Below, in pieces: positions 1 to 6,040 of a stretch of 6,407 nt of DNA. Position 1 is the stretch's first letter. Each line of letters begins with the position of its first letter. A program made the translations under genes and the position numbers. The stretch covers positions 1 to 6,407 of the forward strand of contig JAJUIM010000114.1 in assembly GCA_029267645.1 (NCBI GenBank), written 5' to 3'. The stretch is from Microbacterium sp. Lineage in GTDB: Bacteria > Actinomycetota > Actinomycetes > Actinomycetales > Microbacteriaceae. Below the pieces are notes generated by a model. The model was not told the DNA's origin and searched no databases. It saw nothing but the letters and a program-made list of their open reading frames with translations.

Positions 1-34
1 CGTCGATGTCGTTGCCCTGTCGTCCAGCCGTCAT
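1..34 (-). CDS. Possible start of a leftward gene (partial, leaves window)
   Basis: On the minus strand an ATG at 34-32 follows a purine-rich stretch with GGGAGG ending about 3 nt before it, and it opens a frame reading MTAGRQGNDID to the window edge. The Shine-Dalgarno-like match is good, but its spacing is short and only 11 codons are visible, so no function can be given. If real, the gene is transcribed away from the parS-rich stretch, and its upstream region would include the tandem repeat at 199-251. The alternative is that this is a chance ATG in a gene-free region. Confidence is low. Confidence 0.25.
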   Translation of the reverse strand, partial: MTAGRQGNDID

Positions 35-198
35 CTTCCTCCCTCTCCCCCGATGCATCTTGTGGAACCATCGCCAGGCCGGCGATCGGCACCGGTCGAC
101 TGGTTGGACGGGACATGTGCTGCATGGCTCCGATCACGGCCAGGAGGGGTGCCGCTTGGGCAGGCACGGGAGTGTCCGACATCAACGGAGTTTCGATC

Positions 199-251
199 GG
201 TGCGGTGCGGTGCGGTGCGGTGCGGTGGGGTGGGGTGGGGTGGGGTGCGGT
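199..251 (+). repeat. GGTGC/GGTGG pentanucleotide tandem array with G-quadruplex core
   Basis: Ten 5-bp units run head to tail: five GGTGC (199-223), four GGTGG (224-243) and one GGTGC (244-248), then a partial GGT. The GGTGG block creates four runs of four G separated by single T (227-245), which is the classic pattern for a very stable parallel G-quadruplex on the plus strand. The unit length is not a multiple of three, so gain or loss of units would shift any reading frame; this argues against coding. It lies in the gene-less stretch about 220 bp from the nearest parS. A role is unknown. Replication slippage or an assembly copy-number error is possible. Confidence 0.9.
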
Positions 252-471
252 TGGTCGTGCGCTGCTGTCGGGCTGGCATCATTCCGAGACTGGTGCTTCA
301 CAGGTGATCGCGTCGATCGGCCCCGCTGTGCGCTTCGCTTCCGGAAGCCTGTCGAGCATGGCGAACGGGCGCAGCTCGATGCGAATGCTTCTCGCGGGCG
401 GCGAGGCGAGCAGCCGCACACGTCGCAGAGCCGGTGTCTGCTGGATCGAGCACGGATCGGTCTCGCCAGCG

Positions 472-487
472 TGTTTCACGTGAAACC
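472..487. other. parS: parS centromere site 1
   Basis: TGTTTCACGTGAAACC matches the chromosomal ParB site TGTTTCACGTGAAACA at 15 of 16 positions. The 14-bp core palindrome GTTTCACGTGAAAC is perfect; only the outer base differs. ParB encoded at 3028-4212 should nucleate here. Confidence 0.95.
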
Positions 488-658
488 GACGGACGGCGGC
501 CCATCGCATCGACGCACGCGCTCGCGTTGTGATCTGGCCCGTCGGTCCCCCTTTCGACCGCGAGGGTGCGGGTGGCAGGCACGCCGTGATCTCGGGTGCT
601 GATATGGGCACAACGGTGCCGAACGGCCTGTGCGACGCGTTGGACGACGCATTCCACA

Positions 659-674
659 TGTTTCACGTGAAACG
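659..674. other. parS: parS centromere site 2
   Basis: TGTTTCACGTGAAACG matches the consensus at 15 of 16 positions, with a perfect 14-bp core palindrome. It starts 187 bp after the start of site 1, close enough for ParB bound at both to interact. Confidence 0.95.
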
Positions 675-956
675 TCATCGACGATTCGGGTGTTGTGCTT
701 TGATGGCTGCCGGTCCTCGTCGTGGGAGCGGGGCCGATCTCGAGGGTGTGGCCGACGTGCCTGCGCGCTCCAGCGCAATGCCCGTGTTGCCGACGTCGGG
801 TATGGGAATGCGCCTGTGCAGTTGGGCATATCGATGAGTCGTGCAAGCCGGCACCGGGCGACGCAACCGCTGATGCATTGCGCGCAGAGTCGACGCTGGG
901 CTGGTGGTCATCGGCGGCCCGCCCCTGCCCGCATGCGACGTCGTTGCGGCAACGAA

Positions 957-980
957 CGGGTGTTTCACGTGAAACACCCG
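957..980. other. parS: parS centromere site 3, extended palindrome
   Basis: The 16-bp consensus TGTTTCACGTGAAACA is perfect at 961-976. The symmetry continues for four more base pairs on each side (CGGG at 957-960, CCCG at 977-980), giving a 24-bp uninterrupted palindrome, the longest of the four sites. Confidence 0.97.
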
Positions 981-1434
981 CGAATCATCGGACGGAGCGC
1001 GCCGCTGGCGTGTACGAGACCTCCTCCTGCACACGCCGCACAGTGGCGGTCAACGATCCACGCGCGTCGGCGTCGCGACTCGACCGTCGGAACCGCCGCC
1101 TGGGAGCGGGACCGGAGCGGCTCCGTCAGCGCAGGCCGGCACGGTCAGCCCATGCGCTCTGGGGCCATCTCCTCCTCCGTGGCGCAGCTTTTGCCGCCGT
1201 TTCGCCGGTCCGTTGAGCGCTGCACGCTTCGACGATCGTCGTTCGAGTGGAGGACGTGTGCCGCTGGTTCGAGCATGAAGACGTGGCGCGAGTGATGACC
1301 CGACTCGAACAGGCCTGCGCGGTGGACACTCTGCTCCGGTGCGCGCCGCACCTACGCACCGACCGTTCTCCCCGGCTCCCGACTTGTGTCCACATCCCGT
1401 GCTCGCTCCATGCGAGTGAGACGTCGTCACGAGC

Positions 1435-2001
1435 TCACACCGGTCGCGTGGCCTCCCACTCCGAGCGCAGCATGGCGTATGCGACGCCGTCGATCCATCC
1501 TCGCGTCGCGTGGAACGAGTCTTCGCGCGTGCGCGCCTCCTCGCGCATGCCGAGCTTCCGCATGATGCGGATCGAGGGTGCGTTGTCGGCGAAGGCGTAG
1601 GCGACGACTCGGCGCACGCTCGGCGTGCCGAATGCGTGGGCGATCAGCGCCCGCGCCGCCTCCGTTGCGTACCCGCGGCCGGCGTGCGCGGGATCGATCG
1701 TCCACCCGATCTCGACCTCGGCGCCGCGCACCGCGGCGGGGTCGGATCCGGCCTGTCCCCATCCGTCCTGGCGCGCGAACTTCAGGTCGCCCACGAGCCG
1801 TCCGTCGCGCTCGATCGCGAGCAGCGAGTCGAGGGTCGAGGTCGCTCGCTGCTCCCACTGCTCGTATGAGGAGAGCCAGGCTCCGGTCCACGTCGTGACC
1901 TCCTCCAGGCCGCGGTACGACCAGGCGTCACGGATATCGGCGGCGGCGAAAGGGCGCATCAGCAGGCGGTCGGTTCGGATCACGGGGAGGCTCACGCTCA
2001 C
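1435..2001 (-). CDS. GNAT-family N-acetyltransferase (RimJ/RimL type)
   Basis: This 188-residue protein looks like a complete single-domain GCN5-related acetyltransferase of the Acetyltransf_3 (RimJ/RimL) group, expected to move an acetyl group from acetyl-CoA to an amine on a protein N-terminus or small molecule; the substrate cannot be told. The N-terminus has the typical opening RTDRLLMRPF (9-18). Motif A, which binds CoA pyrophosphate, is EIGWTIDPAHAGRGYATEA (97-115). The C-terminal NAPSIRIMRKLGM (140-152) matches the usual N-x-x-S-x-x-x-x-x-K-x-G-(F/M) signature. GTG at 2001 is the longest start, but its GGGAAG ribosome site is only 2 nt away. GTG at 1995 has better spacing (8 nt) and would remove two residues. 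It is divergent from parA with a parS between them, and sits where rsmG is usual in related genomes. It is probably an accessory gene unrelated to segregation. Confidence 0.9.
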   Translation of the reverse strand: MSVSLPVIRTDRLLMRPFAAADIRDAWSYRGLEEVTTWTGAWLSSYEQWEQRATSTLDSLLAIERDGRLVGDLKFARQDGWGQAGSDPAAVRGAEVEIGWTIDPAHAGRGYATEAARALIAHAFGTPSVRRVVAYAFADNAPSIRIMRKLGMREEARTREDSFHATRGWIDGVAYAMLRSEWEATRPV

Positions 2002-2018
2002 AGCTTCCCACGGGGCTG

Positions 2019-2034
2019 TGTTTCACGTGAAACA
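2019..2034. other. parS: parS centromere site 4, between acetyltransferase and parA
   Basis: A perfect 16-bp TGTTTCACGTGAAACA, symmetric over 18 bp (2018-2035). It sits 18 bp upstream of the acetyltransferase GTG and 73 bp upstream of the parA start. ParB loaded here would cover both promoter regions. Confidence 0.97.
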
Positions 2035-2071
2035 CGTCACAACTCGGTCACGAGATGTCGCCTGTCGCGGC

Positions 2072-2077
2072 TAGAGT
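2072..2077 (+). promoter_or_regulatory. Candidate -10 element of the parA promoter
   Basis: TAGAGT fits the actinobacterial vegetative -10 pattern TANNNT and lies 30 bp before the parA start, leaving room for a short leader with the ribosome site. No good -35 hexamer is visible 16-18 bp upstream, which is common in actinobacteria. The assignment rests on position and the -10 match only. Confidence 0.4.
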
Positions 2078-2107
2078 AGAGGGGTCGGCCGAAACGAGAG
2101 GATGCGC

Positions 2108-3028
2108 GTGAGCCAGCAATCCAGCAACATCGCTGCCGCCTTCGATGACAGCCCCATCATGCGGCAGCTGCAGGACCTCTCGACGCGTCGCCGTCGCCTG
2201 GAGAACGTCGACATCGAGTTCACCGGCGAGACGCGGATCCTCACGGTCTCGAACCAGAAGGGCGGCGTCGGCAAGACGACGACGACCGTCAACATCGCCG
2301 CCGCGATCGCCGCGCTCGGCGGCCGCGTCATGGTCATCGACCTCGACCCGCAGGGTAACGCCTCGACGGCCCTCGGTGTGCCGCACAGCTCCGACGCGAC
2401 GAGCATCTACGACGTGCTCATCAACGACGTGCCGATCGCCGAGGCCGTGCAGCAGAGCCCCGAGAGCGAGCGGCTGTTCTGTGTGCCCAGCACGATCCAC
2501 CTCGCGGGCGCCGAGATCGAGCTCGTCTCGCAGGTCGCGCGCGAGAAGCGCCTCGACACGGCCCTGCAGGAGTACCTCGAGGGCCTCGAGCAGCCGCTCG
2601 ACTTCGTGTTCATCGACTGCCCGCCGTCGCTCGGGCTGCTCACGATCAACGCCTTCAGCTCGGCCGACGAGGTGTTCCTGCCGATCCAGGCCGAGTACTA
2701 CGCGCTCGAGGGGCTCAGCCAGCTGCTCGGAAACGTCAAGATGATCCAGAAGCACCTCAACACTCGTCTACGGGTGTCGACGATCCTGCTCACGATGTTC
2801 GACGGGCGCACGCGCCTGTCGCAGCAGGTCGCCGACGAGGTGCGTCAGCACTTCCCCAACGAGGTGCTGAAGACCGTCATCCCGCGCTCCGTGCGCGTGT
2901 CCGAGGCGCCGAGCTTCGGGCAGACGGTCATCTCGTACGACGAGTCGTCCGCGGGCGCCGTCGCGTACAAGGAAGCCGCGGTCGAAATCGTGAAGCGCGG
3001 GGCACCCCGCAGGAAAGGGCGGAAGTGA
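2108..3028 (+). CDS. parA: Chromosome partitioning ATPase ParA (Soj)
   Basis: ParA is a Walker-type ATPase that binds the nucleoid nonspecifically as an ATP dimer and is released when ParB stimulates hydrolysis, pulling ParB-parS origin complexes apart. The 306-residue product shows deviant Walker A KGGVGKTTT (51-59) with signature Lys51, switch I/A' DLDPQGNAS (78-86) and Walker B FVFIDCPPS (166-174). The tail RGAPRRKGRK is basic. The roughly 40 residues before the ATPase fold are usual in actinobacterial ParAs. I chose GTG at 2108 because AGAGGA (2097-2102) lies 5 nt before it; the in-frame ATG at 2102 overlaps that ribosome site. The stop overlaps the parB start by one base (TGATG), so the two genes are translationally coupled. 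A parS lies just upstream and may allow ParB to affect expression. Confidence 0.97.
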   Translation: MSQQSSNIAAAFDDSPIMRQLQDLSTRRRRLENVDIEFTGETRILTVSNQKGGVGKTTTTVNIAAAIAALGGRVMVIDLDPQGNASTALGVPHSSDATSIYDVLINDVPIAEAVQQSPESERLFCVPSTIHLAGAEIELVSQVAREKRLDTALQEYLEGLEQPLDFVFIDCPPSLGLLTINAFSSADEVFLPIQAEYYALEGLSQLLGNVKMIQKHLNTRLRVSTILLTMFDGRTRLSQQVADEVRQHFPNEVLKTVIPRSVRVSEAPSFGQTVISYDESSAGAVAYKEAAVEIVKRGAPRRKGRK

Positions 3029-4212
3029 TGGCGAAGCGCACAGGTCTCGGGCGAGGAATCGGGGCGCTGATCCCGACGAGCTCGGAGACGCGTGAGCGTC
3101 CCACCGACGTGTTCTTCGCGGGATCCGCCGTTCCCGAGCCCGCCGCGGCCCCCGCGGCCGAGCCCGAGGCGCCTGCGGCTCCCGCGCGCAAGGCGCCCGC
3201 CAAGGCGGCCTCCAAGCCCGCTGCCGCGAAGTCGACGGCCTCCAAGACCACGACCTCCAAGGCCGCCGCGTCCAAGACGACCGCGTCGAAGGCGAAGACG
3301 GCGGCCAAGAGCGGATCCGCGAAGACCGCCCCCTCCCCCGTCGAGCCCGCCCCCGTCCCCGAGGAGCCGCAGGGCGAGCAGCTCGCCGAGGTGCCAGGCG
3401 TGCGGCTCGTGCACGTGGATCCGCACGCCATCGTGCCGAACCCGCGCCAGCCGCGCACGCTCTTCGACGCCGACGACCTCGCAGAGCTCGTGCACTCCGT
3501 CCGCGAGTTCGGCGTGCTGCAGCCCGTCGTCGTGCGCGACAAGAAGGACGGCACGTTCGAGCTCATCATGGGCGAGCGCCGCACGCGCGCGGCCCGCGAG
3601 GCGGGCCTCGAGCGGATCCCTGCCATCATCCGCGAGACGGCCGACGAAGACCTGCTGCGCGACGCGCTGCTCGAGAACATCCACCGCGCCGAGCTGAACC
3701 CGCTGGAAGAGGCCTCGGCGTACCAGCAGCTCATCAACGACTTCGGCATCACGCAGGATCAGCTGGCCGACCGCATCGGCCGCTCACGCCCGCAGATCTC
3801 GAACACGATCCGCCTGCTGCGCCTGCCTGAGGACGTGCAGCAGCGCGTCGCGGCGGGCGTGCTCACGGCGGGCCACGCGCGCGCCATTCTCGCGCTGGCG
3901 GGCGACGTGGAGGCCATGCAGCGCCTCGCCGACAAGATCGTCAACGAGGATCTCACGGTGCGCGGCGCGGAGGCGGCCGCGAAGCGGATCCAGGAGGCCG
4001 GCGAGACGGCGGGCAAGCCCGCCGCGAAGCCCAAGGCGGGCGCGCGCCGCGCGTACCTCGACGAGGTGGCCGAGAAGCTCGGCGACCGCCTCAACACGAA
4101 GGTCAAGATCGACCTCACGGCGCGCCGCGGCAACATCAAGATCAGCTTCGCAACGATCCAGGACCTCAACCGCATCCTGGGCGAGCTCGGAGAATCCGGC
4201 TACGAGCAGTAG
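3028..4212 (+). CDS. parB: Chromosome partitioning protein ParB (Spo0J), CTP-dependent DNA clamp
   Basis: ParB binds parS, closes into a CTP-dependent sliding clamp, spreads on DNA and stimulates ParA. The 394-residue product has, in order: N-terminal ParA-stimulating motif LGRGIGALIP (7-16); a long Pro/Ala then Lys/Ser/Thr/Ala linker (about 34-120); and the ParB/Srx CTPase domain with NPRQPR (138-143), GVLQPVVVR (162-170), GERRTRAA (182-189, CTP phosphate binding) and ENIHRAELNPLEEA (216-229). A helix-turn-helix follows (about 242-261, TQDQLADRIGRSRPQISNTI), then a C-terminal dimerisation domain ending FATIQDLNRILGEL. ATG at 3028 is preferred, giving the canonical MAKRTGLGRG start; GTG at 3025 would add one Met. 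All key residues are present. The linker has a lysine about every five residues and no acidic residue from 54 to 101, resembling a histone H1 tail. Confidence 0.97.
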   Translation: MAKRTGLGRGIGALIPTSSETRERPTDVFFAGSAVPEPAAAPAAEPEAPAAPARKAPAKAASKPAAAKSTASKTTTSKAAASKTTASKAKTAAKSGSAKTAPSPVEPAPVPEEPQGEQLAEVPGVRLVHVDPHAIVPNPRQPRTLFDADDLAELVHSVREFGVLQPVVVRDKKDGTFELIMGERRTRAAREAGLERIPAIIRETADEDLLRDALLENIHRAELNPLEEASAYQQLINDFGITQDQLADRIGRSRPQISNTIRLLRLPEDVQQRVAAGVLTAGHARAILALAGDVEAMQRLADKIVNEDLTVRGAEAAAKRIQEAGETAGKPAAKPKAGARRAYLDEVAEKLGDRLNTKVKIDLTARRGNIKISFATIQDLNRILGELGESGYEQ

Positions 4213-4230
4213 GCGTCCATGACGCGCGCG

Positions 4231-4242
4231 TAGCCTGGAGGG
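4231..4242 (+). promoter_or_regulatory. Overlapping -10 element and ribosome site before the small gene
   Basis: TAGCCT (4231-4236) fits the actinobacterial -10 pattern TANNNT and ends 6 nt before the ATG at 4243, the spacing of leaderless transcripts. GGAGGG (4237-4242) follows directly and is better placed for the second ATG at 4246. The gene may therefore have its own leaderless promoter, or be translated by read-through from parAB with the Shine-Dalgarno. The sequence alone cannot separate these. Confidence 0.4.
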
Positions 4243-4593
4243 ATGATGTCTTCGGATCCCCTGCTGCCCCGCCGCGCGAGCGTCGAGGTCCTGCGCGCCG
4301 AGGCCGCTGACGAGCTGCAGGCGCTGCAGATCGAGCGCCTGCGCGCGGGCGAGGATCCGTGGGACTTCATGGAGGACCTGCCGACGGTCGACGAGCTCGT
4401 CGTCTTCACGCTGCGCGCCGAGCACATCGAGGCCGACGGCGGCCTGCGGCCGACGCACGCGCGCAACCAGCGCCTGCTGCGCCAGATCGCGGCGCAGTAC
4501 CCCGAGCTCTCGCGGGCCGTGTGGAGGATGCTGGGCGCCGAGAACACGCACCGACGGTGGGATGCCGTCGTGCGCGTCATCGGCGACGCCTGA
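4243..4593 (+). CDS. Conserved-looking small protein of unknown function downstream of parB
   Basis: I do not recognise a characterised family. The product is about 116 residues (115 if the second ATG at 4246 is used, which is better spaced from GGAGG). It is soluble, with no signal peptide or membrane segment, and appears mostly helical and charged. Visible blocks are RRASVEVLRAEAADELQALQ (10-29, likely amphipathic helix), GEDPWDFMEDLPTVDELVVF (36-55), RPTHARNQRLLRQIA (69-83) and a Trp-containing C-terminus. GC-rich third positions and a good ribosome site support a real gene. It lies 30 bp after parB in the same direction, before a strong terminator, so it is probably co-transcribed at least partly with parAB. 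Mycobacteria also carry an unrelated or unassigned small gene near this point. A role in segregation is only a guess from position. Confidence 0.8.
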   Translation: MMSSDPLLPRRASVEVLRAEAADELQALQIERLRAGEDPWDFMEDLPTVDELVVFTLRAEHIEADGGLRPTHARNQRLLRQIAAQYPELSRAVWRMLGAENTHRRWDAVVRVIGDA

Positions 4594-4618
4594 CCGCGCC
4601 CAGACCCCAGACAGACGA

Positions 4619-4651
4619 CAGCGGCCGCCCGGTGAGACCGGGCGGCCGCTG
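4619..4651. terminator. Bidirectional hairpin terminator between convergent genes
   Basis: A perfect 14-bp stem (4619-4632 pairs with 4638-4651) closes a 5-nt TGAGA loop, and nearly every pair is G-C. It lies 25 bp after the small gene's stop and 14 bp after the trxA stop on the other strand. There is no T tract, as is usual in high-GC actinobacteria. It can serve both transcription units. Confidence 0.88.
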
Positions 4652-4665
4652 CGCGTGTGCGCGAG

Positions 4666-4989
4666 TTACTTGAGGAACTCGGCGAGGTCCTGCTCGAGGG
4701 CCTGCTTGGGCTTGGCGCCGATGATCGTCGTCGCGACCTCGCCGTTCTGGAAGACCTTCATCGCCGGAATCGACGTGATCTGGTACTTCATCGCGAGGTC
4801 GGGGTTCTCGTCGACGTTGAGCTTGACGATGCGGATCTTGTCGGCGTTCTCCGACTGGATCTGGTCGAGCACGGGCGAAACCATGCGGCAGGGGCCGCAC
4901 CATTCGGCCCAGAAGTCGACGAGCACGGGGCCGTCGGCGTTGAGGACATCCTGCTCGAACGTGGCGGAGGTGGTTGCCTGAGCGGTCAT
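4666..4989 (-). CDS. trxA: Thioredoxin
   Basis: This 107-residue protein is a full-length thioredoxin, the cytoplasmic dithiol reductant for ribonucleotide reductase, peroxiredoxins and other disulfide proteins. The active site WCGPC is at 30-34 within VDFWAEWCGPCRM, with the buried Asp25 of the family and cis-Pro at 75 (TSIPAMKVF). The C-terminal helix is KQALEQDLAEFL. There is no signal peptide, so it is cytoplasmic. ATG at 4989 has GGGAGA (4995-5000) 5 nt upstream. It starts 11 nt after the trxB stop, so the two form one operon with the reductase first, as in other actinobacteria. The minus-strand frame remains open far upstream of this ATG through trxB, but that extension reads as Arg-rich out-of-frame sequence and is not a fusion. 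It should be induced with trxB from the thiol-stress promoter. Confidence 0.97.
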   Translation of the reverse strand: MTAQATTSATFEQDVLNADGPVLVDFWAEWCGPCRMVSPVLDQIQSENADKIRIVKLNVDENPDLAMKYQITSIPAMKVFQNGEVATTIIGAKPKQALEQDLAEFLK

Positions 4990-5000
4990 GATTCTCTCCC

Positions 5001-5969
5001 TTAGAGTGACGCGGTCGTGACGGCCTCGACGGGCGCCGGGGCGACGTCGTCCAAGGCCGCGAGGTAGTGTTCGGCGTCGAGCGCCGCGACGGTGCCGCTT
5101 GCGGCCGCCGTGACGGCCTGGCGGTACGTGGGGTCGACGACGTCGCCCGCGGCGAAGACGCCGGGAACCGAGGTGCGCGAGGAGCGCCCCTCGACAGCGA
5201 TCGTGCCCTCGGCCGTGAGGTCGAGCTTGCCGTGCACGAGGTGCGTGCGCGGGTCGTTGCCGATCGCGATGAACAGGCCGTCGAGCGCGAGCTCGCGCGT
5301 CTCGCCCGTGACGGTGTCGCGCAGCACGACGCCCGTGAGGCCGCTGGCGCCCTGCAGCTCGGCGACCTCGCTGTTCCAGATGACCTCGATCTTGTCGTTG
5401 TCGAAGGCGCGCTTCTGCATGATCTTCGAGGCGCGGAACTCGTCGCGGCGGTGGATCAGGTACACCTTCGAGGCGAACTTCGTGAGGAAGGTCGCCTCCT
5501 CCATCGCCGAGTCGCCACCGCCCACGACGGCGATCGCCTTCTCGCGGAAGAAGAAGCCGTCGCACGTGGCGCACCACGAGATGCCGTGGCCCGACAGCTC
5601 GTCCTCGCGCGGGATGTCGAGCTTGCGGTAGGCCGAGCCGGTCGCGAAGATCACCGTGCGCGCCTCTTCGACCTTGCCCGAGCCGAGCGTGACGCGCTTC
5701 ACGTCGCCGTCGAGGTCGAGCTCTGCGGCGTCGTCGTAGACGACCTCGGCGCCGAAGCGCTCGGCCTGCTGCTGCATCTTCGTCATGAGGTCGGGCCCCA
5801 TGATCGCCTCGGGGAAGCCCGGGAAGTTCTCGACCTCGGTGGTGTTCATCAGCTCGCCGCCGACCTCCACCTGGCTCGCGATGACCATCGGCTGCAGGTT
5901 CGCGCGCGCCGCGTAGATGGCCGCGGTCCAGCCCGCGGGCCCGGAACCGATGATGATGACGTCTCGCAC
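5001..5969 (-). CDS. trxB: Thioredoxin-disulfide reductase (NADPH)
   Basis: TrxB uses FAD and NADPH to reduce oxidised thioredoxin (EC 1.8.1.9). The 322-residue product is the usual length for the low-molecular-weight bacterial type. FAD-binding GSGPAG is at 8-13, and VENFPGFP at 46-53. The NADPH domain carries the redox motif CATCDG (133-138), GGGDSAMEEA (150-159) and HRRDEFRA for the NADPH 2'-phosphate. The C-terminal FAD motif is GVFAAGDVVDPTYRQAVTAAASG. Trp follows the first FAD glycine motif and Trp precedes CATC, where Tyr is more common; catalysis should not be affected. GTG at 5969 is the start, with GGGAGG (5978-5983) 8 nt upstream. A tail of about a dozen Ala/Val/Thr-rich residues follows the domain. 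It is the first gene of trxB-trxA. Confidence 0.97.
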   Translation of the reverse strand: MRDVIIIGSGPAGWTAAIYAARANLQPMVIASQVEVGGELMNTTEVENFPGFPEAIMGPDLMTKMQQQAERFGAEVVYDDAAELDLDGDVKRVTLGSGKVEEARTVIFATGSAYRKLDIPREDELSGHGISWCATCDGFFFREKAIAVVGGGDSAMEEATFLTKFASKVYLIHRRDEFRASKIMQKRAFDNDKIEVIWNSEVAELQGASGLTGVVLRDTVTGETRELALDGLFIAIGNDPRTHLVHGKLDLTAEGTIAVEGRSSRTSVPGVFAAGDVVDPTYRQAVTAAASGTVAALDAEHYLAALDDVAPAPVEAVTTASL

Positions 5970-6006
5970 GAGTCGTGCCTCCCTCTGGCGTATGTCTACG
6001 TGGTGA

Positions 6007-6033
6007 AACCCATGCTACGGCGCGCCTATTCCC
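6007..6033 (-). promoter_or_regulatory. SigR/SigH-type (thiol-stress ECF sigma) promoter of trxB-trxA
   Basis: On the minus strand GGGAAT (6033-6028) is followed after exactly 18 nt by GTT (6009-6007). Streptomyces SigR and mycobacterial SigH recognise GGGAAT/GGAA with GTT at this spacing, and trxBA is a classical target gene set. The start of transcription would fall near 6000, leaving a leader of about 30 nt with the trxB ribosome site. A TAGCAT (6017-6012) in the spacer could be a separate vegetative -10. The regulator is inferred from consensus and target identity; sigR and rsrA are not in the window. Confidence 0.72.
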
Positions 6034-6040
6034 GGACGCC

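Larger units (their letters stand above)
35..1434. other. 1.4-kb gene-less stretch carrying three parS sites
   Basis: All six frames were read here. The open frames are long only because the DNA is GC-rich. Their translations are Arg/His/Ser-rich, have no recognisable domain, and run through parS (giving FHVKH or VSRET) and through a 5-bp tandem repeat that could not keep a frame. No tRNA T-arm, rRNA or other RNA gene was recognised. The content that can be supported is three parS sites (472, 659, 961), the pentanucleotide array at 199-251, and one isolated 8/9 match to the DnaA box TTGTCCACA (GTGTCCACA at 1386-1394). One box is not enough to call an origin. The best reading is an untranslated centromere-like region, or decayed sequence kept because of its parS sites. 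Confidence 0.6.

Noticed and set aside
298..846. 182-codon leftward open frame
   Set aside because: It is His/Arg/Thr-rich, includes translated parS, has no recognisable motif and overlaps equally long frames on the other strand.
630..1295. 221-codon rightward open frame
   Set aside because: The translation is Arg/Ser-rich without domains and passes through two parS sites (HVSRET, FHVKH); there is no good ribosome site. It is a GC-rich chance frame.
1386..1394. DnaA-box-like GTGTCCACA as a sign of oriC
   Set aside because: It is a single 8/9 match with no cluster of boxes, no AT-rich unwinding element, and dnaA or dnaN are not in the window.
1402..1416. Small hairpin after the acetyltransferase stop as a terminator
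   Set aside because: Only a 5-bp stem (CTCGC/GCGAG) with a 5-nt loop and no T tract; too weak to call.
1247..1430. Possible small rightward gene beginning MEDVCRWFEHEDVARVMTRL
   Set aside because: The first 40 residues look mildly protein-like, but the frame runs on into antisense of the acetyltransferase, is Cys/Arg-rich later and has no well-placed ribosome site for its start.
6003..6009. parS half-site GTGAAAC near trxB
   Set aside because: The other half is not conserved, and the bases coincide with the GTT -10 element of the trxB promoter.
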